A stretch of 64,000 bases of DNA from Paracoccaceae bacterium (GTDB taxonomy: Bacteria; Pseudomonadota; Alphaproteobacteria; Rhodobacterales; Rhodobacteraceae), in contig WLWX01000001.1 of NCBI GenBank assembly GCA_012103375.1, positions 858,501 to 922,500 on the forward strand. Reading direction: 5' to 3'. The number at the start of each line of letters is the position of its first letter. The first letter of the stretch is position 1. The notes under the pieces were generated by a model, which made no database searches, was not told where the DNA came from, and saw nothing but the letters and a program-made list of their open reading frames with translations. The position numbers and the translations under genes were made by a program. This document shows positions 39,719-48,757 of this stretch, in pieces.

Positions 39719-40396
39719 ATGTGGCATTACGACGAAAGCCAATTCAAGACGACATCCGCCGACGGCGGGGGGTCCAATGATGGCATGACAAAATCGAGGG
39801 AGCTTAACGTTCTCTTCGAGGAGCTGGGCGCGATGTCCCCGAAAGGGTTCTCGGCCGGGCTTCATATTCGTTTTGCGGCACCGCTGGTCTTTGTTCAGAC
39901 CTACTGTTCGGATTGGATCAAACTCTACACCGAAAATGCATATGCCTTGCGCGATCCTCTGGTTTTCTGGGGACTAGGGGTCAAAGGTGCTACTCGGTGG
40001 AGCGCGATCAAGCTTCCTGACCCTTTCAACATCATTGGACAGGCCCGTGACTACGGGCTTACGTATGGTGCAGTGTTCTCCTTCGGGCCGATCACGTCAC
40101 GTACCATCGTCGGCATTGCGCGCGATGACCGAGAGTTCAGTGACGAGGAGATAGCCAAGGCAGCGGACCTGGTGACACGTTTACATGTCGCCGCCGAGCC
40201 TCCGTCGGAATTGACGGGCGCTCAGGTCGAAGCTTTGCGTCTGCTCGCCGAGGGGGACCGGCACACAGCGGCCGCGGCAAAGCTAGGAATTTCCGAAAGT
40301 GCGTTGAAAGCAAGGCTCAGTTCGGCACGGTCGCGTTTGGGAGCGCGCACCACTGCCGAAGCGTTGCGGAAAGCGCGGGAGTTCCGCCTCTTGTAA
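39719..40396 (+). CDS. LuxR-family autoinducer-responsive regulator
   Basis: The protein has an N-terminal autoinducer-binding domain (QTYCSDWIKLYTENAYALRD, ATRWSAIKLPDPF, YGLTYGAVFSFGP) and a C-terminal LuxR helix-turn-helix (LTGAQVEALRLLAEGD to LRKAREFRLL). I chose the ATG at 39719 (225 residues); the ATG at 39785 (203 residues) fits better with a conventional start and is possible. It is followed after 63 bp by an acyl-homoserine-lactone synthase gene, so the two form a quorum-sensing pair. Confidence 0.87.
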   Translation: MWHYDESQFKTTSADGGGSNDGMTKSRELNVLFEELGAMSPKGFSAGLHIRFAAPLVFVQTYCSDWIKLYTENAYALRDPLVFWGLGVKGATRWSAIKLPDPFNIIGQARDYGLTYGAVFSFGPITSRTIVGIARDDREFSDEEIAKAADLVTRLHVAAEPPSELTGAQVEALRLLAEGDRHTAAAAKLGISESALKARLSSARSRLGARTTAEALRKAREFRLL

Positions 40397-40459
40397 AACA
40401 GTAGCTTGCACCATCCCCCTCCGACTTTTTTGTAACCATGCAAACTAGCGGGGGCTAAT

Positions 40460-41047
40460 ATGCAAACCACAACTCTATCATTCAACAATATGCACAAACA
40501 TGGCGAATTGTTTTCGAACATGCTTCGGGCACGCCATAATACCTTTATCGGTCGGAAGAACTGGGATCTCCCAGAAGCCGACGGTATGGAATTCGATCAG
40601 TATGACACCCCGGCCAGCCGCTGGATCGCCGTGCACGAATTTGGTCGTGTTCTGGCCGGTGTCCGTCTGACCCCGACAACCAATAGGGTCGGTATCTATA
40701 CGTATATGATCCGCGACGCTCAGCGCGGATTGCTGGATACGATCCCCAAGGACCTGATGTGGGACACTGCCCCAGTGGCATCCCATGTCTGGGAAAGCAG
40801 CCGAGTGTTCGTCACCCAAGACGTCCCGAGCAAGCTGCGACTGCGCGTACAGATGGCGCTGATCGGCGAGATGGTCTCGTCGGCGCGTGAACTTGGCGCG
40901 TCAACTGTGCTTGGTATGATCCCGGAACACTCGCCACGTCTGGCGCGGCGCACCGGTATCGATTGCCGCCCCTGTGGGCCGGTGATGGATATCGAAGGCT
41001 CGCGCAGCGTATGTGTGAATATCAACCTGGCAACCAAGCTTCACTAA
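40460..41047 (+). CDS. Acyl-homoserine-lactone synthase (LuxI family)
   Basis: The 195-residue protein has the invariant residues of LuxI enzymes: LRARHNTFIGRKNWDLP with Arg and Trp, MEFDQYDTP with the two acidic residues, GVRLTPT with Arg, and HVWESSRVFV with Glu and Arg. It makes an acylated homoserine lactone from S-adenosylmethionine and acyl-ACP; chain length cannot be predicted. It is downstream of its likely receptor gene and directly follows the ribosomal cluster. Confidence 0.92.
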   Translation: MQTTTLSFNNMHKHGELFSNMLRARHNTFIGRKNWDLPEADGMEFDQYDTPASRWIAVHEFGRVLAGVRLTPTTNRVGIYTYMIRDAQRGLLDTIPKDLMWDTAPVASHVWESSRVFVTQDVPSKLRLRVQMALIGEMVSSARELGASTVLGMIPEHSPRLARRTGIDCRPCGPVMDIEGSRSVCVNINLATKLH

Positions 41048-41138
41048 CCCAGCCGAAAGGGGCCCCGGGGCAGTTCCCCGCGCCTGGGGTCCCTCTTTCC
41101 TGCTTCCAACGGGCGTGGCCCGCACCTATGTCTTATGC

Positions 41139-42449
41139 ATGGCCGATTTGTTCGACATCGCAGGCGACTCCCCCAATGGTGCTCCACGTCCGTTGGCTGA
41201 CAGGCTCAGACCTCAGAAACTAAGCGACGTCATCGGTCAGGATCATATCCTTGCTGATGACGCGCCTTTGGGATCCATGCTGGCATCAGGCAGCCTGTCG
41301 TCGCTGATCTTCTGGGGCCCGCCGGGTGTCGGCAAAACCACCATCGCGCGATTGCTTGCGGATGAGACGGATCTGGCCTTTGTGCAGATCAGTGCGATTT
41401 TCACCGGCGTGCCCGAGCTGCGAAAAGTGTTCGAGGCAGCCCGGATGCGGCGCACCAACGGGCAGGGCACGCTACTGTTCGTTGACGAAATACACCGTTT
41501 CAACAAGGCGCAGCAGGACGGTTTCCTGCCGCATATGGAAGACGGCACCATTCTGCTGGTCGGCGCCACGACGGAAAACCCCAGCTTCGAGTTAAACGCC
41601 GCCTTGATGAGCCGGGCCACGGTGCTGGTTCTGGAACGGCTGACGCTGGCACATATGGAATTGCTGGCGCAGCGGGCCGAAAAAGACCTAGGCGCGCCCC
41701 TGCCGCTTGACGGTCCTGCGCGCGAGGCGCTGTTTGAAATGGCCGATGGCGATGGGCGGGCGTTGCTGAACCTGGTCGAGCAGGTGATCGCCTGGAAGGC
41801 AACCGGCAAGCTGGACGTCGCCGCATTGACGAAGCGGCTGCAAAAACGTGCCGCGCAATACGACAAGTCGGGTGATGCGCATTACAACCTGATCAGCGCC
41901 CTTCATAAATCGGTGCGCGGGTCCGACCCTGATGCCGCGCTTTACTGGTTCGCCCGGATGCTGGAAGGCGGCGAAGACCCGCGCTATCTGGCGCGGCGCA
42001 TCACCCGCATGGCGGTCGAGGACATCGGTCTGGCGGACAGTCACGCGCAACAAGTCTGTCTGGATGGCTGGCAGACCTATGAACGCCTCGGGTCGCCCGA
42101 GGGAGAGTTGGCTCTGGCGCAGGCGGTGATCTACCTCGCCCTCGCCCCGAAATCGAACGCGGGTTATGCGGCCTATAAGAATGCGCGCCGCGCGGCGGCC
42201 AGTACCGGATCCGAACCGCCGCCCAAGCACATCCTGAACGCGCCCACCGGGCTGATGAAGGAACAGGGCTACGGAGAGGGTTACGCCTATGACCATGATG
42301 CCGAGGGCGCGTTTTCCGGGCAGAATTATTTCCCCGATGGCATGAAGCGCGGCGTCTATTACCAGCCCGTCGAACGCGGGTTCGAGCGTGAGTTGAAAAA
42401 GCGCCTCGACTGGTTTGTCGCGCAACGGGCGAAAAAGACTCGCTGTTGA
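41139..42449 (+). CDS. rarA: Replication-associated recombination protein RarA (MgsA)
   Basis: The AAA+ ATPase, 436 residues from the ATG at 41139 (MADLFD), has Walker A WGPPGVGKTT, Walker B LLFVDEIHRF and GATTENPSFELNAAL with the sensor region. The C-terminal tetramerisation domain contains PKSNAGYAAYKNAR. It acts at stalled replication forks. It starts a tightly packed run of genes. Confidence 0.93.
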   Translation: MADLFDIAGDSPNGAPRPLADRLRPQKLSDVIGQDHILADDAPLGSMLASGSLSSLIFWGPPGVGKTTIARLLADETDLAFVQISAIFTGVPELRKVFEAARMRRTNGQGTLLFVDEIHRFNKAQQDGFLPHMEDGTILLVGATTENPSFELNAALMSRATVLVLERLTLAHMELLAQRAEKDLGAPLPLDGPAREALFEMADGDGRALLNLVEQVIAWKATGKLDVAALTKRLQKRAAQYDKSGDAHYNLISALHKSVRGSDPDAALYWFARMLEGGEDPRYLARRITRMAVEDIGLADSHAQQVCLDGWQTYERLGSPEGELALAQAVIYLALAPKSNAGYAAYKNARRAAASTGSEPPPKHILNAPTGLMKEQGYGEGYAYDHDAEGAFSGQNYFPDGMKRGVYYQPVERGFERELKKRLDWFVAQRAKKTRC

Positions 42450-42480
42450 CAGCCGGGGCGCGGCGGGGGACATGCAGCCC

Positions 42481-42855
42481 ATGTTTGCAACGCTTCTACA
42501 AGTGGCCGCCGGTGGCGCATTGGGTGCGTCCGCGCGGTATCTGACCGGGGTCGGCGCCGTGCGGCTGTTCGGCCATGGGTTTCCCTGGGGGACGCTGATT
42601 GTGAACGTTGTCGGCTCTTTCCTGATGGGGGTGCTGATCGTGGTTCTGGCGCAAAAGGGCGGCATGCGGTTCGCGCCGTTCCTGACCATCGGCCTGCTAG
42701 GCGGCTTCACCACATTCTCGGCCTTTTCGCTGGACGCGGTGACGTTGTTTGAACGCGGGCAGATCGGCGCGGCAGCAGGCTATGTCGCGGCCTCGGTCGT
42801 CGTGTCTATCGCTGCTCTGTTCTTCGGCCTCTGGATCGCAAGGGGCGCGGTATGA
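42481..42855 (+). CDS. crcB: Fluoride channel CrcB (Fluc)
   Basis: The 124-residue protein has four membrane segments with GALGASARYLTGV, GTLIVNVVGSFLMGVL and GLLGGFTTFSAFSLDA, the last two carrying the conserved Asn and Phe-box residues of the fluoride pore. The ATG at 42481 is placed well behind the GGGGGA ribosome-binding site; 42472 is the alternative. No fluoride riboswitch was seen. Its stop overlaps the next start. Confidence 0.92.
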   Translation: MFATLLQVAAGGALGASARYLTGVGAVRLFGHGFPWGTLIVNVVGSFLMGVLIVVLAQKGGMRFAPFLTIGLLGGFTTFSAFSLDAVTLFERGQIGAAAGYVAASVVVSIAALFFGLWIARGAV

Positions 42856-43895
42856 GCGGTGTCCAGACCCTGACCATCGGCAAGGATGAGGGCGACCAGC
42901 GTCTTGACCGCTGGTTCCGCCGCCATTTCCCGCAGGTCGGGCAGGGACGGATCGAAAAGCTGTGCCGCAAGGGCGAAATTCGCGTGGACGGTGGCCGGGT
43001 GAAGGCCGCGACCCGTGTGGCAGTCGGGCAGGTGGTCCGCATACCGCCGCTGCCGGACACCGCCGCGCCCAAACCGCGCCGGACATTCAAGGTATCTGAT
43101 GCGGATGCCGCGATGATCCGTGATTGCGTCCTCTATCGCGACGACCACCTGATCGCACTCAACAAACCCGCCGGGCTGGCGACGCAAGGCGGCAGCGGCC
43201 AGACCCGCCATATCGACGGCATGGCCGAGGCGCTGTGTTTCGGGCTGGAGGATGCGCCCAAGCTGGTGCATCAGCTGGACAAGGATACCTCGGGCGTGCT
43301 GCTGCTGGCGCGCAGCCGCGCTGCCGCCAAATCACTGGCCGAGGCATTCCGCCATCGCAACACCCGCAAGATCTATTGGGCCGCGGTTGCGGGCGTGCCG
43401 CATCCGCGGATGGGCACGATCAAATACGGGTTGGTGAAAGCGCCCGGCGCGAAAGGTGAACGGATGCTGTGCGTCCACCCGGATGAGGTCGCCTCGACCC
43501 CCGATGCCAAACGGGCAACCACCGATTTCGCGGTACTGGCCAACCTGGGTCAGCGTGCTGCCTGGGTGGCGCTGTCGCCGATCACCGGGCGCACGCACCA
43601 GCTGCGCGCCCATATGGCCGAGATCGGGCACCCGATTGCGGGCGACGGCAAGTATGGCGGCAGCGGGCAGGAAAATCTGGGCGATGGCTGGGGTGCGGGG
43701 CTGGGGGGTGCGCTCAGCAAGAAACTGCACCTGCATGCCCGCAGCCTGACCTTCAAGCATCCTTTCACCGGCGCCGCGCTGACCCTGACGGCCCCCTTGC
43801 CCGACCACATGACCCGCACATGGGAGGTGATGGACTGGCGCGCCGCCGACGTCCCCCCCGACCCGTTTGATGAGGACGCGGAATGGCCCGCCTGA
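42852..43895 (+). CDS. RluA-family 23S rRNA pseudouridine synthase (RluC-like)
   Basis: The 347-residue protein begins with an S4 RNA-binding domain (GRIEKLCRKGEIRVDGGRVK) and has the catalytic-Asp motif HQLDKDTSGVLLLARS, then RTHQLRAHMAEIGHPIAGD. It isomerises uridines in 23S rRNA. It overlaps crcB by ATGA and the HAD gene by 13 bp. Assignment to RluC rather than RluD is likely but not certain. Confidence 0.88.
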   Translation: MSGVQTLTIGKDEGDQRLDRWFRRHFPQVGQGRIEKLCRKGEIRVDGGRVKAATRVAVGQVVRIPPLPDTAAPKPRRTFKVSDADAAMIRDCVLYRDDHLIALNKPAGLATQGGSGQTRHIDGMAEALCFGLEDAPKLVHQLDKDTSGVLLLARSRAAAKSLAEAFRHRNTRKIYWAAVAGVPHPRMGTIKYGLVKAPGAKGERMLCVHPDEVASTPDAKRATTDFAVLANLGQRAAWVALSPITGRTHQLRAHMAEIGHPIAGDGKYGGSGQENLGDGWGAGLGGALSKKLHLHARSLTFKHPFTGAALTLTAPLPDHMTRTWEVMDWRAADVPPDPFDEDAEWPA

Positions 43896-44539
43896 TCCTG
43901 TTTGATGTCGATGGCACCCTGATCGACAGTCAGGCGCATATTCAGGCGGCCATGGCGGCGGCCTTCGCGGATCAGGGGCTGGCAGCGCCGGACCGTGCGG
44001 CGGTCCTGTCCATCATCGGCCTGTCGTTGCCGCAGGCCATGGCCCGGTTGGCGCCTGATGCGAATGCCGATGCGTTAAGCGATGCATACAAAGCCTCGTT
44101 CGCCAGTGCGCGGGCCAGTGCTGTGGACCCGGCACCGCTGTACCCCGGGGCGCGCGACGCGCTGGACCGGCTGCATGGGGCCGGTCATCTGCTGGGCACG
44201 GCCACGGGAAAATCCCGGCGCGGATTGGATCACATGGTCGCGCATCACGGGCTGGAGGCGCATTTCGTCACGCTGCAATGCGCTGACACGCATCCGTCCA
44301 AACCCCACCCCTCGATGGTTCTGACGGCGATGGAGGATGCCGGGGTCGGCCCCGAAGACACCGTGATGATCGGCGACACCACCTTCGACATCCAGATGGG
44401 TCGCGCCGCCGGGGTGGCGACGATCGGGGTCAGCTGGGGATACCACCCGGTATCCAGCCTGCGCGACTGCGGGGCGGGTCGGATCGCGGATGATTTCGGC
44501 GATCTTCTACAAGGTTTTCTGGTCGAGGCTGCTGGATGA
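43883..44539 (+). CDS. HAD-superfamily phosphatase, phosphoglycolate-phosphatase-like
   Basis: The 218-residue protein has the four HAD motifs: LILFDVDGTLID, GTATGKSRRGLD with Thr, a lysine in HPSKPHP, and MIGDTTFDIQMG. The helical cap inserted after motif I puts it in subclass I, like Gph. The substrate is uncertain. It overlaps neighbours on both sides. Confidence 0.87.
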   Translation: MARLILFDVDGTLIDSQAHIQAAMAAAFADQGLAAPDRAAVLSIIGLSLPQAMARLAPDANADALSDAYKASFASARASAVDPAPLYPGARDALDRLHGAGHLLGTATGKSRRGLDHMVAHHGLEAHFVTLQCADTHPSKPHPSMVLTAMEDAGVGPEDTVMIGDTTFDIQMGRAAGVATIGVSWGYHPVSSLRDCGAGRIADDFGDLLQGFLVEAAG

Positions 44540-45249
44540 GCGATTGGGCCGCCAAACGTTTCTGGAAAGACACCTCTGTGGTCGAAGTCGGCGATGGCTG
44601 GACCGTCCACCTCGACACGCGTTGCGTGCGCACCCCCGCAAAGGCGGCCCTGACACTGCCGACCCGCCCCATGGCCGAGGCCATTGCGGCCGAATGGGCG
44701 GCGCAGGACGGTCTGATCAATCCCCTGACAATGCCCGTGACCCGCGCCGCCAATGCTGCCATCGACAAGGTCGCGCCGCAACGTGCCGAAGTTGCAGCCA
44801 TGATCGCGGCCTATGGGGAAACCGACTTGCTGAGCCATCGCGCCGAAGGCCCGGCAGAGCTTGTGGCGCGACAGGCCACGGCCTGGGACCCGCTGCTGGA
44901 CTGGGCTGCGCAGATGTTCGGGGCGCGCCTGGGCGTCGGCGCGGGCATCATGCCGCTTGACCATCCGCCCGAAGCTCTGCGCCGGCTTGCCGATGCGGTG
45001 GCGACCTATGATCCCTTTGAACTGACCGCCCTGCATGACCTTGTCAGTCTGACCGGTTCACTGATCATCGGGCTGGCAACCCTGCACGGCGTTCAGCCGT
45101 CCGAAGCGCTATGGCAGGCCGGGCGAATCGATGAAGACTGGCAGATTGAACAGTGGGGACGCGATGATTTGGCCGACGCCGAGGCAGCGATTCGCCGAAC
45201 AGGATTTTTGCAAGCGATTGCATTCTTTCACCTTACGCAACGTTATTAG
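44536..45249 (+). CDS. ATP12-family F1-ATPase assembly chaperone
   Basis: The 237-residue protein matches the alphaproteobacterial/mitochondrial ATP12 family: RFWKDTSVVEVGDGWTVHLD at the start, EWAAQDGLINPLTMPVTRAA in the middle, then HDLVSLTGSLIIGLATLHG. ATP12 holds the F1 alpha subunit during assembly. It overlaps the HAD gene by ATGA and ends the rarA run. Confidence 0.9.
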   Translation: MSDWAAKRFWKDTSVVEVGDGWTVHLDTRCVRTPAKAALTLPTRPMAEAIAAEWAAQDGLINPLTMPVTRAANAAIDKVAPQRAEVAAMIAAYGETDLLSHRAEGPAELVARQATAWDPLLDWAAQMFGARLGVGAGIMPLDHPPEALRRLADAVATYDPFELTALHDLVSLTGSLIIGLATLHGVQPSEALWQAGRIDEDWQIEQWGRDDLADAEAAIRRTGFLQAIAFFHLTQRY

Positions 45250-45265
45250 AATTTTCCTGCGCTCG

Positions 45266-45301
45266 GCGCAAAATTAGGGCCGATTGGGCCCAATTCTGCG
45301 C
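45266..45301. promoter_or_regulatory. Long imperfect palindrome between the ATP12 gene and bztA
   Basis: Arms of 16 bases (GCGCAAAATTAGGGCC and GGGCCCAATTCTGCGC) match at 13 positions around a 4-base centre. There is no T-run, so it may be an operator for the amino acid transporter or an RNA 3'-end structure. About 140 bp further lies bztA. Confidence 0.5.
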
Positions 45302-45443
45302 GCGGGAGCCTTGACCTAATCCAACCTCGTCCTGCATGTTGCGCGCCACGCAGGGATCAAATCCTGTTAGATTAACCATTCTGGTCCTTTATGGGCCTAA
45401 AAAACACCACCCGCAGAGGTGGTCCCATCAGGAAGAGGTAAAC

Positions 45444-46463
45444 ATGAAAAAATCAACTTTTCTGGGCGCTTTGACCGTTGCCGGTCTGGCTGCCGCAGGT
45501 GCCGCCGCTGGTACACTTGATGATGTCAAGGAACGCGGAAAGCTGAACTGCGGTGTGTCCACCGGCGTTGCCGGCTTTGCGATGCCCGATGCCAACGGTG
45601 AATGGCAGGGGTTTGACGTGGCCATGTGCCGCGCGGTTGCAGCCGCCGTTCTGAATGACGCTTCGGCGATCGAATTTGTTCCGACCACCGGCAAGACCCG
45701 CTTCACGGCGCTTGCCTCGGGCGAAATCGACATGCTGGCGCGCAACACCACCTGGACTTTCAGCCGCGATGTCGACCTGAAGTTCGAATTCGTCGGCGTG
45801 AACTATTACGACGGTCAGGGCTTTCTGGCACCGAAAGAGCTGGGCGTGACCTCGGCCAAGGATCTGGATGGCGCAACAATCTGCATTCAGACCGGTACGA
45901 CCACGGAACTGAACCTCGCGGATTTCTTCCGCGTCAACAACATCAGCTATGAGCCGGTTCCGATTGAAACCAACGCCGAAGCGCTGCAGCAGCTTGGTGC
46001 CGGTTCCTGTGATGTCTATACCTCTGACGCATCCGGTCTGGCCGCAAGCCGTGCAACGTTCGAGAACGCCAGCGAGTGGGTGATCCTGCCCGAAATCATC
46101 TCGAAAGAGCCGCTGGGCCCGCTGGTCCGTCACGGTGACAGCGAATGGGGTGACGTGGTTCGCTGGACGCTGAACGCGCTGGTCGCTGCCGAGGAATATG
46201 GCGTGACCTCGGCCAATATGGGCGATCTGGCTGCGGCTGCCGGTGACAACCCGGAAATCAACCGTCTTCTGGGCACCGAAGGCACCTTGGGCGAAATGCT
46301 GGGTCTGGATGCCGAATGGGCACAGCGCGCCATTGGCGTTGCCGGCAACTATGGCGAGGTGTTCGAAAAGAACATCGGTGAGAACACGCCAATCGGTCTG
46401 GCGCGCGGTCTGAACGCGCAGTGGACCGAAGGTGGTCTGCTCTACGCACCGCCGTTCCGCTAA
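45444..46463 (+). CDS. bztA: Amino acid ABC transporter substrate-binding protein (BztA/AapJ type)
   Basis: The 339-residue protein starts with a signal peptide (MKKSTFLGALTVAGLAAAGA) and is a periplasmic binding protein: VKERGKLNCGVSTGVAGFAM, FDVAMCRAVAAAVL, then RHGDSEWGDVVRWTLNAL. Bzt and Aap systems take up glutamate, glutamine, aspartate, asparagine or L-amino acids in general. The gene looks intact, yet both permease genes behind it are broken. A hairpin follows the stop. Confidence 0.9.
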   Translation: MKKSTFLGALTVAGLAAAGAAAGTLDDVKERGKLNCGVSTGVAGFAMPDANGEWQGFDVAMCRAVAAAVLNDASAIEFVPTTGKTRFTALASGEIDMLARNTTWTFSRDVDLKFEFVGVNYYDGQGFLAPKELGVTSAKDLDGATICIQTGTTTELNLADFFRVNNISYEPVPIETNAEALQQLGAGSCDVYTSDASGLAASRATFENASEWVILPEIISKEPLGPLVRHGDSEWGDVVRWTLNALVAAEEYGVTSANMGDLAAAAGDNPEINRLLGTEGTLGEMLGLDAEWAQRAIGVAGNYGEVFEKNIGENTPIGLARGLNAQWTEGGLLYAPPFR

Positions 46464-46479
46464 AAGACAGTCAGGAAAG

Positions 46480-46506
46480 GGCGCGGGCATCCCCCGCGCC
46501 CTTTTC
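46480..46506 (+). terminator. Hairpin between bztA and bztB
   Basis: GGGCGCGGG / CCCGCGCCC perfect arms, 5-base loop, then TTTT. Such a structure after a binding-protein gene commonly lets it be expressed above the permease genes by partial termination and RNA protection. Confidence 0.75.
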
Positions 46507-46621
46507 ACATCTGCCAGACCAGACAAATTTCGGGCGCCGCATCGCGTGACAAACACGCGGGATCAAGACGCGCCGGACCCAACGGGGGTATTTGTAAAAT
46601 GACAACGGTGACCGATCCGCC

Positions 46622-46839
46622 GATTGTGTTGAAAAACTCCGTTTTAGGGCCTGAACGATGATTTTTCTTTCCATGCAGCCCGATCCTAAATTTTTGGCGC
46701 GGGGGTCGGCCCAAATCGCCTACATGCGCTCACGCGCAGCCATGCGCTGTCTCGTGGTCAAAGCTTTCCGACTATTTCGCTTCATAGGTTTTCGCAAGAA
46801 ATCCGCGACGCTCTGATTTCGGAGTTTTTCAACACAATC
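46622..46839 (+). mobile_element. 218-bp miniature inverted-repeat element, copy 3
   Basis: Identical by eye to copy 1 and in the same orientation, with 20-bp perfect terminal repeats and an exact CGCC duplication (46618-46621 and 46840-46843). It sits eight codons into bztB. Confidence 0.92.
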
Positions 46840-47032
46840 CGCCGAAAACGGCCTTCCGGCTGTCGATGCTGATTTACGACACGCGCTACCGCTCGATGAC
46901 GATCCAGGTAATTGCCCTGATCGGCTTCATGTTGCTTGCCGCGTTCCTGATCAGCAATACCATGCAAAACCTGGCCAATCTTGGGAAAGAGCCGGACTTC
47001 GGCTTCCTGAACGAACCGGCGGGCTATGACAT

Positions 47033-48220
47033 TGTCTAGCCCCCAAGTTCTGGGCCATTTCTGATTAGAGTTTCTGGCATTGGTGGTCGCATGTTCAGAG
47101 CCTGGTGCGGACGTGTGTGGTTGTACTGCTTAAGCCAATGATTGATGACGATCTGTGCCTGTTTCGTTGTTGTGAACCATTCAGCGTTGAGGATCTCGTG
47201 CCGGAGAGTGCCGTTGAACCTCTCGTTGTATCCGTTTTCCCAAGGGGACCCCGGATAGATTCTAATTGGTCGAACACCAACGCGAACCAACCACTCCTGC
47301 ATCGCCTTGGCTACGAACTCTGGGCCGTTGTCGGAGCGGATATACTCCGGCGTGCCATGGCAGAGGAGCAGCGGATATAGCGCCTCCAGAACATCTTCGG
47401 CGCCCATCCTGCTGCGAACTTCCACGGCCAGGGCCTGCCGGGTGTACTCATCCAGAACGGTCAGCATCTTGTAGCTCCGGCCATTGCTGAGCTTGTCGTG
47501 AACGAAGTCGATGCTCCAGATGTGGTTCGGATGCGTCGGCCTGAGGCGAATGATCGAGCTGTCCTTGTGATAAAGCCGTCTGCGCTTCCTGTGCCGCTGC
47601 GGGAGTTGCAGTCCTTCTTCCTGCCAGAGACGCTCAACCTTCTTATGATTGACCCGCCAGCCCTCGATGCGCAGGAGTTCCGAAACTTTACGATAGCCGT
47701 AGCGCCCATATTGCTTGGCCAGGCGGATCAAAGCGAGCCGTAGAGCATCATCGTCTTTTGGCGCGGGTCGATATTGCAGAGAGCTTCGCGCCAGACCGAC
47801 GACCCGGCAGGTCCTCCGCTCCGAGGTCGCGAGCTTTTGGCGCGTATGAATAACGGCCTGACGGAGCTCCCCAGTCGTCAGGCCCTGGGCTTTAAGTAGT
47901 TCAGGCTTTCTTTGAGGATCAGCTTGTCCAATTCAAGCTCAGCGACGATCTTCTTGAGACGCCCATTCTCCTTTTCCAGGCTGCGCATCTCCGACAACTG
48001 CGACCGTCCCATACCACCAAACCGTTTCCGCCAGTTGTAATATGTCGCATCGCTGATGCCGACGCTACGACACGCCGATGCAACGTCACTTCCTCCCGTC
48101 AGCTTCAGCTCAATCTCACGCAGCAGCTTCAATACATCTTCGTCCGAATGCCGTTTCCGTGCCATTACATATTCCCCTCTCAAGACCAATGTAGTGGCCC
48201 AGTTTTAGGGGGGAAGGACA
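47033..48220 (-). mobile_element. IS3-family, IS407-group insertion sequence, copy B
   Basis: 1188 bp, same ends and orientation as copy A (26413-27600). The flanks are ACAT (left) and CGCC (right), so there is no target duplication; about 150 codons of bztB are missing at this point. This fits an IS-mediated adjacent deletion. Confidence 0.93.
47036..48165 (-). CDS. IS407-group transposase, copy B
   Basis: OrfA (48165 down to 47878) and OrfB in the -1 frame to 47036 are as in copy A. The base change at 47794 turns an internal Met codon of OrfB (VVGMAR) into Leu (VVGLAR), which matters only if OrfB could start there. The DDE residues are present. Confidence 0.9.
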
Positions 48221-48757
48221 CGCCCACCTGGCATGTCCGTCTTGCGCTGATGTTTGGTCCGGTCATTGCCTTGTTGTTTGCGCTGGGCTTCCACCTTGGC
48301 TATCCGGCGCTGAAGGGGTTCAACTTCGCGGGTGGCACGCATATGCGCAACTCGCTGATCGCGCTGTGGCTGGCGCTCAGCCTCTATACGGCGGCCTTCA
48401 TCGCCGAGATTGTGCGCGCCGGTATCATGGCGATTTCCAAAGGCCAGTCCGAAGCGGCCTTCGCCCTGGGGTTGCGCCCGAACCGCACGATGAACCTGGT
48501 GATCCTGCCGCAGGCGCTGCGGGTCATTATCCCGCCGCTGATCTCAAACTATCTGAACCTGACCAAGAACTCGTCCCTGGCGATCGCGGTGGGTTATATG
48601 GACATCACCGGCACGCTGGGGGGCATCACGCTGAACCAGACGGGGCGCGAGCTTGAGACGCTGCTGCTTCTGATGCTGGTCTACCTGACCATCTCTCTCA
48701 GCATTTCTGCGGTGATGAACTGGTACAACAACAGCGTCAAACTGGTGGAGCGGTAGG

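Larger units (their letters stand above)
46598..48756 (+). pseudogene. bztB: Amino acid ABC transporter permease BztB/AapQ, broken by two elements and a deletion
   Basis: The ATG at 46598 gives MTTVTDPP, then the 218-bp element (46622-46839). Removing it with a CGCC duplication continues KTAFRLSMLIYDTRYRSM to PAGYDI (about 71 codons). The IS407-group copy B (47033-48220) follows. The C-terminal part resumes at 48222 with PTWHVRLALMFGPV and ends with the permease motif region EAAFALGLRPNRTMNLVILP at 48756 (about 177 codons). BztB/AapQ proteins have about 400 residues, so roughly 150 central codons are missing. The gene cannot make a working permease. Confidence 0.9.

Noticed and set aside
42421-42480. 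Possible fluoride riboswitch before crcB
   Set aside because: The gap between rarA and crcB is only about 30 bp, too short for the aptamer, and the conserved fold is not seen.
26413-48220. Composite transposon carrying the ribosomal genes
   Set aside because: The two IS407 copies do bracket the region, but the outer CGCC match is only 4 bp and the genes are in conserved chromosomal order, so simple movement as a transposon is not supported; kept as a lower-weight finding.
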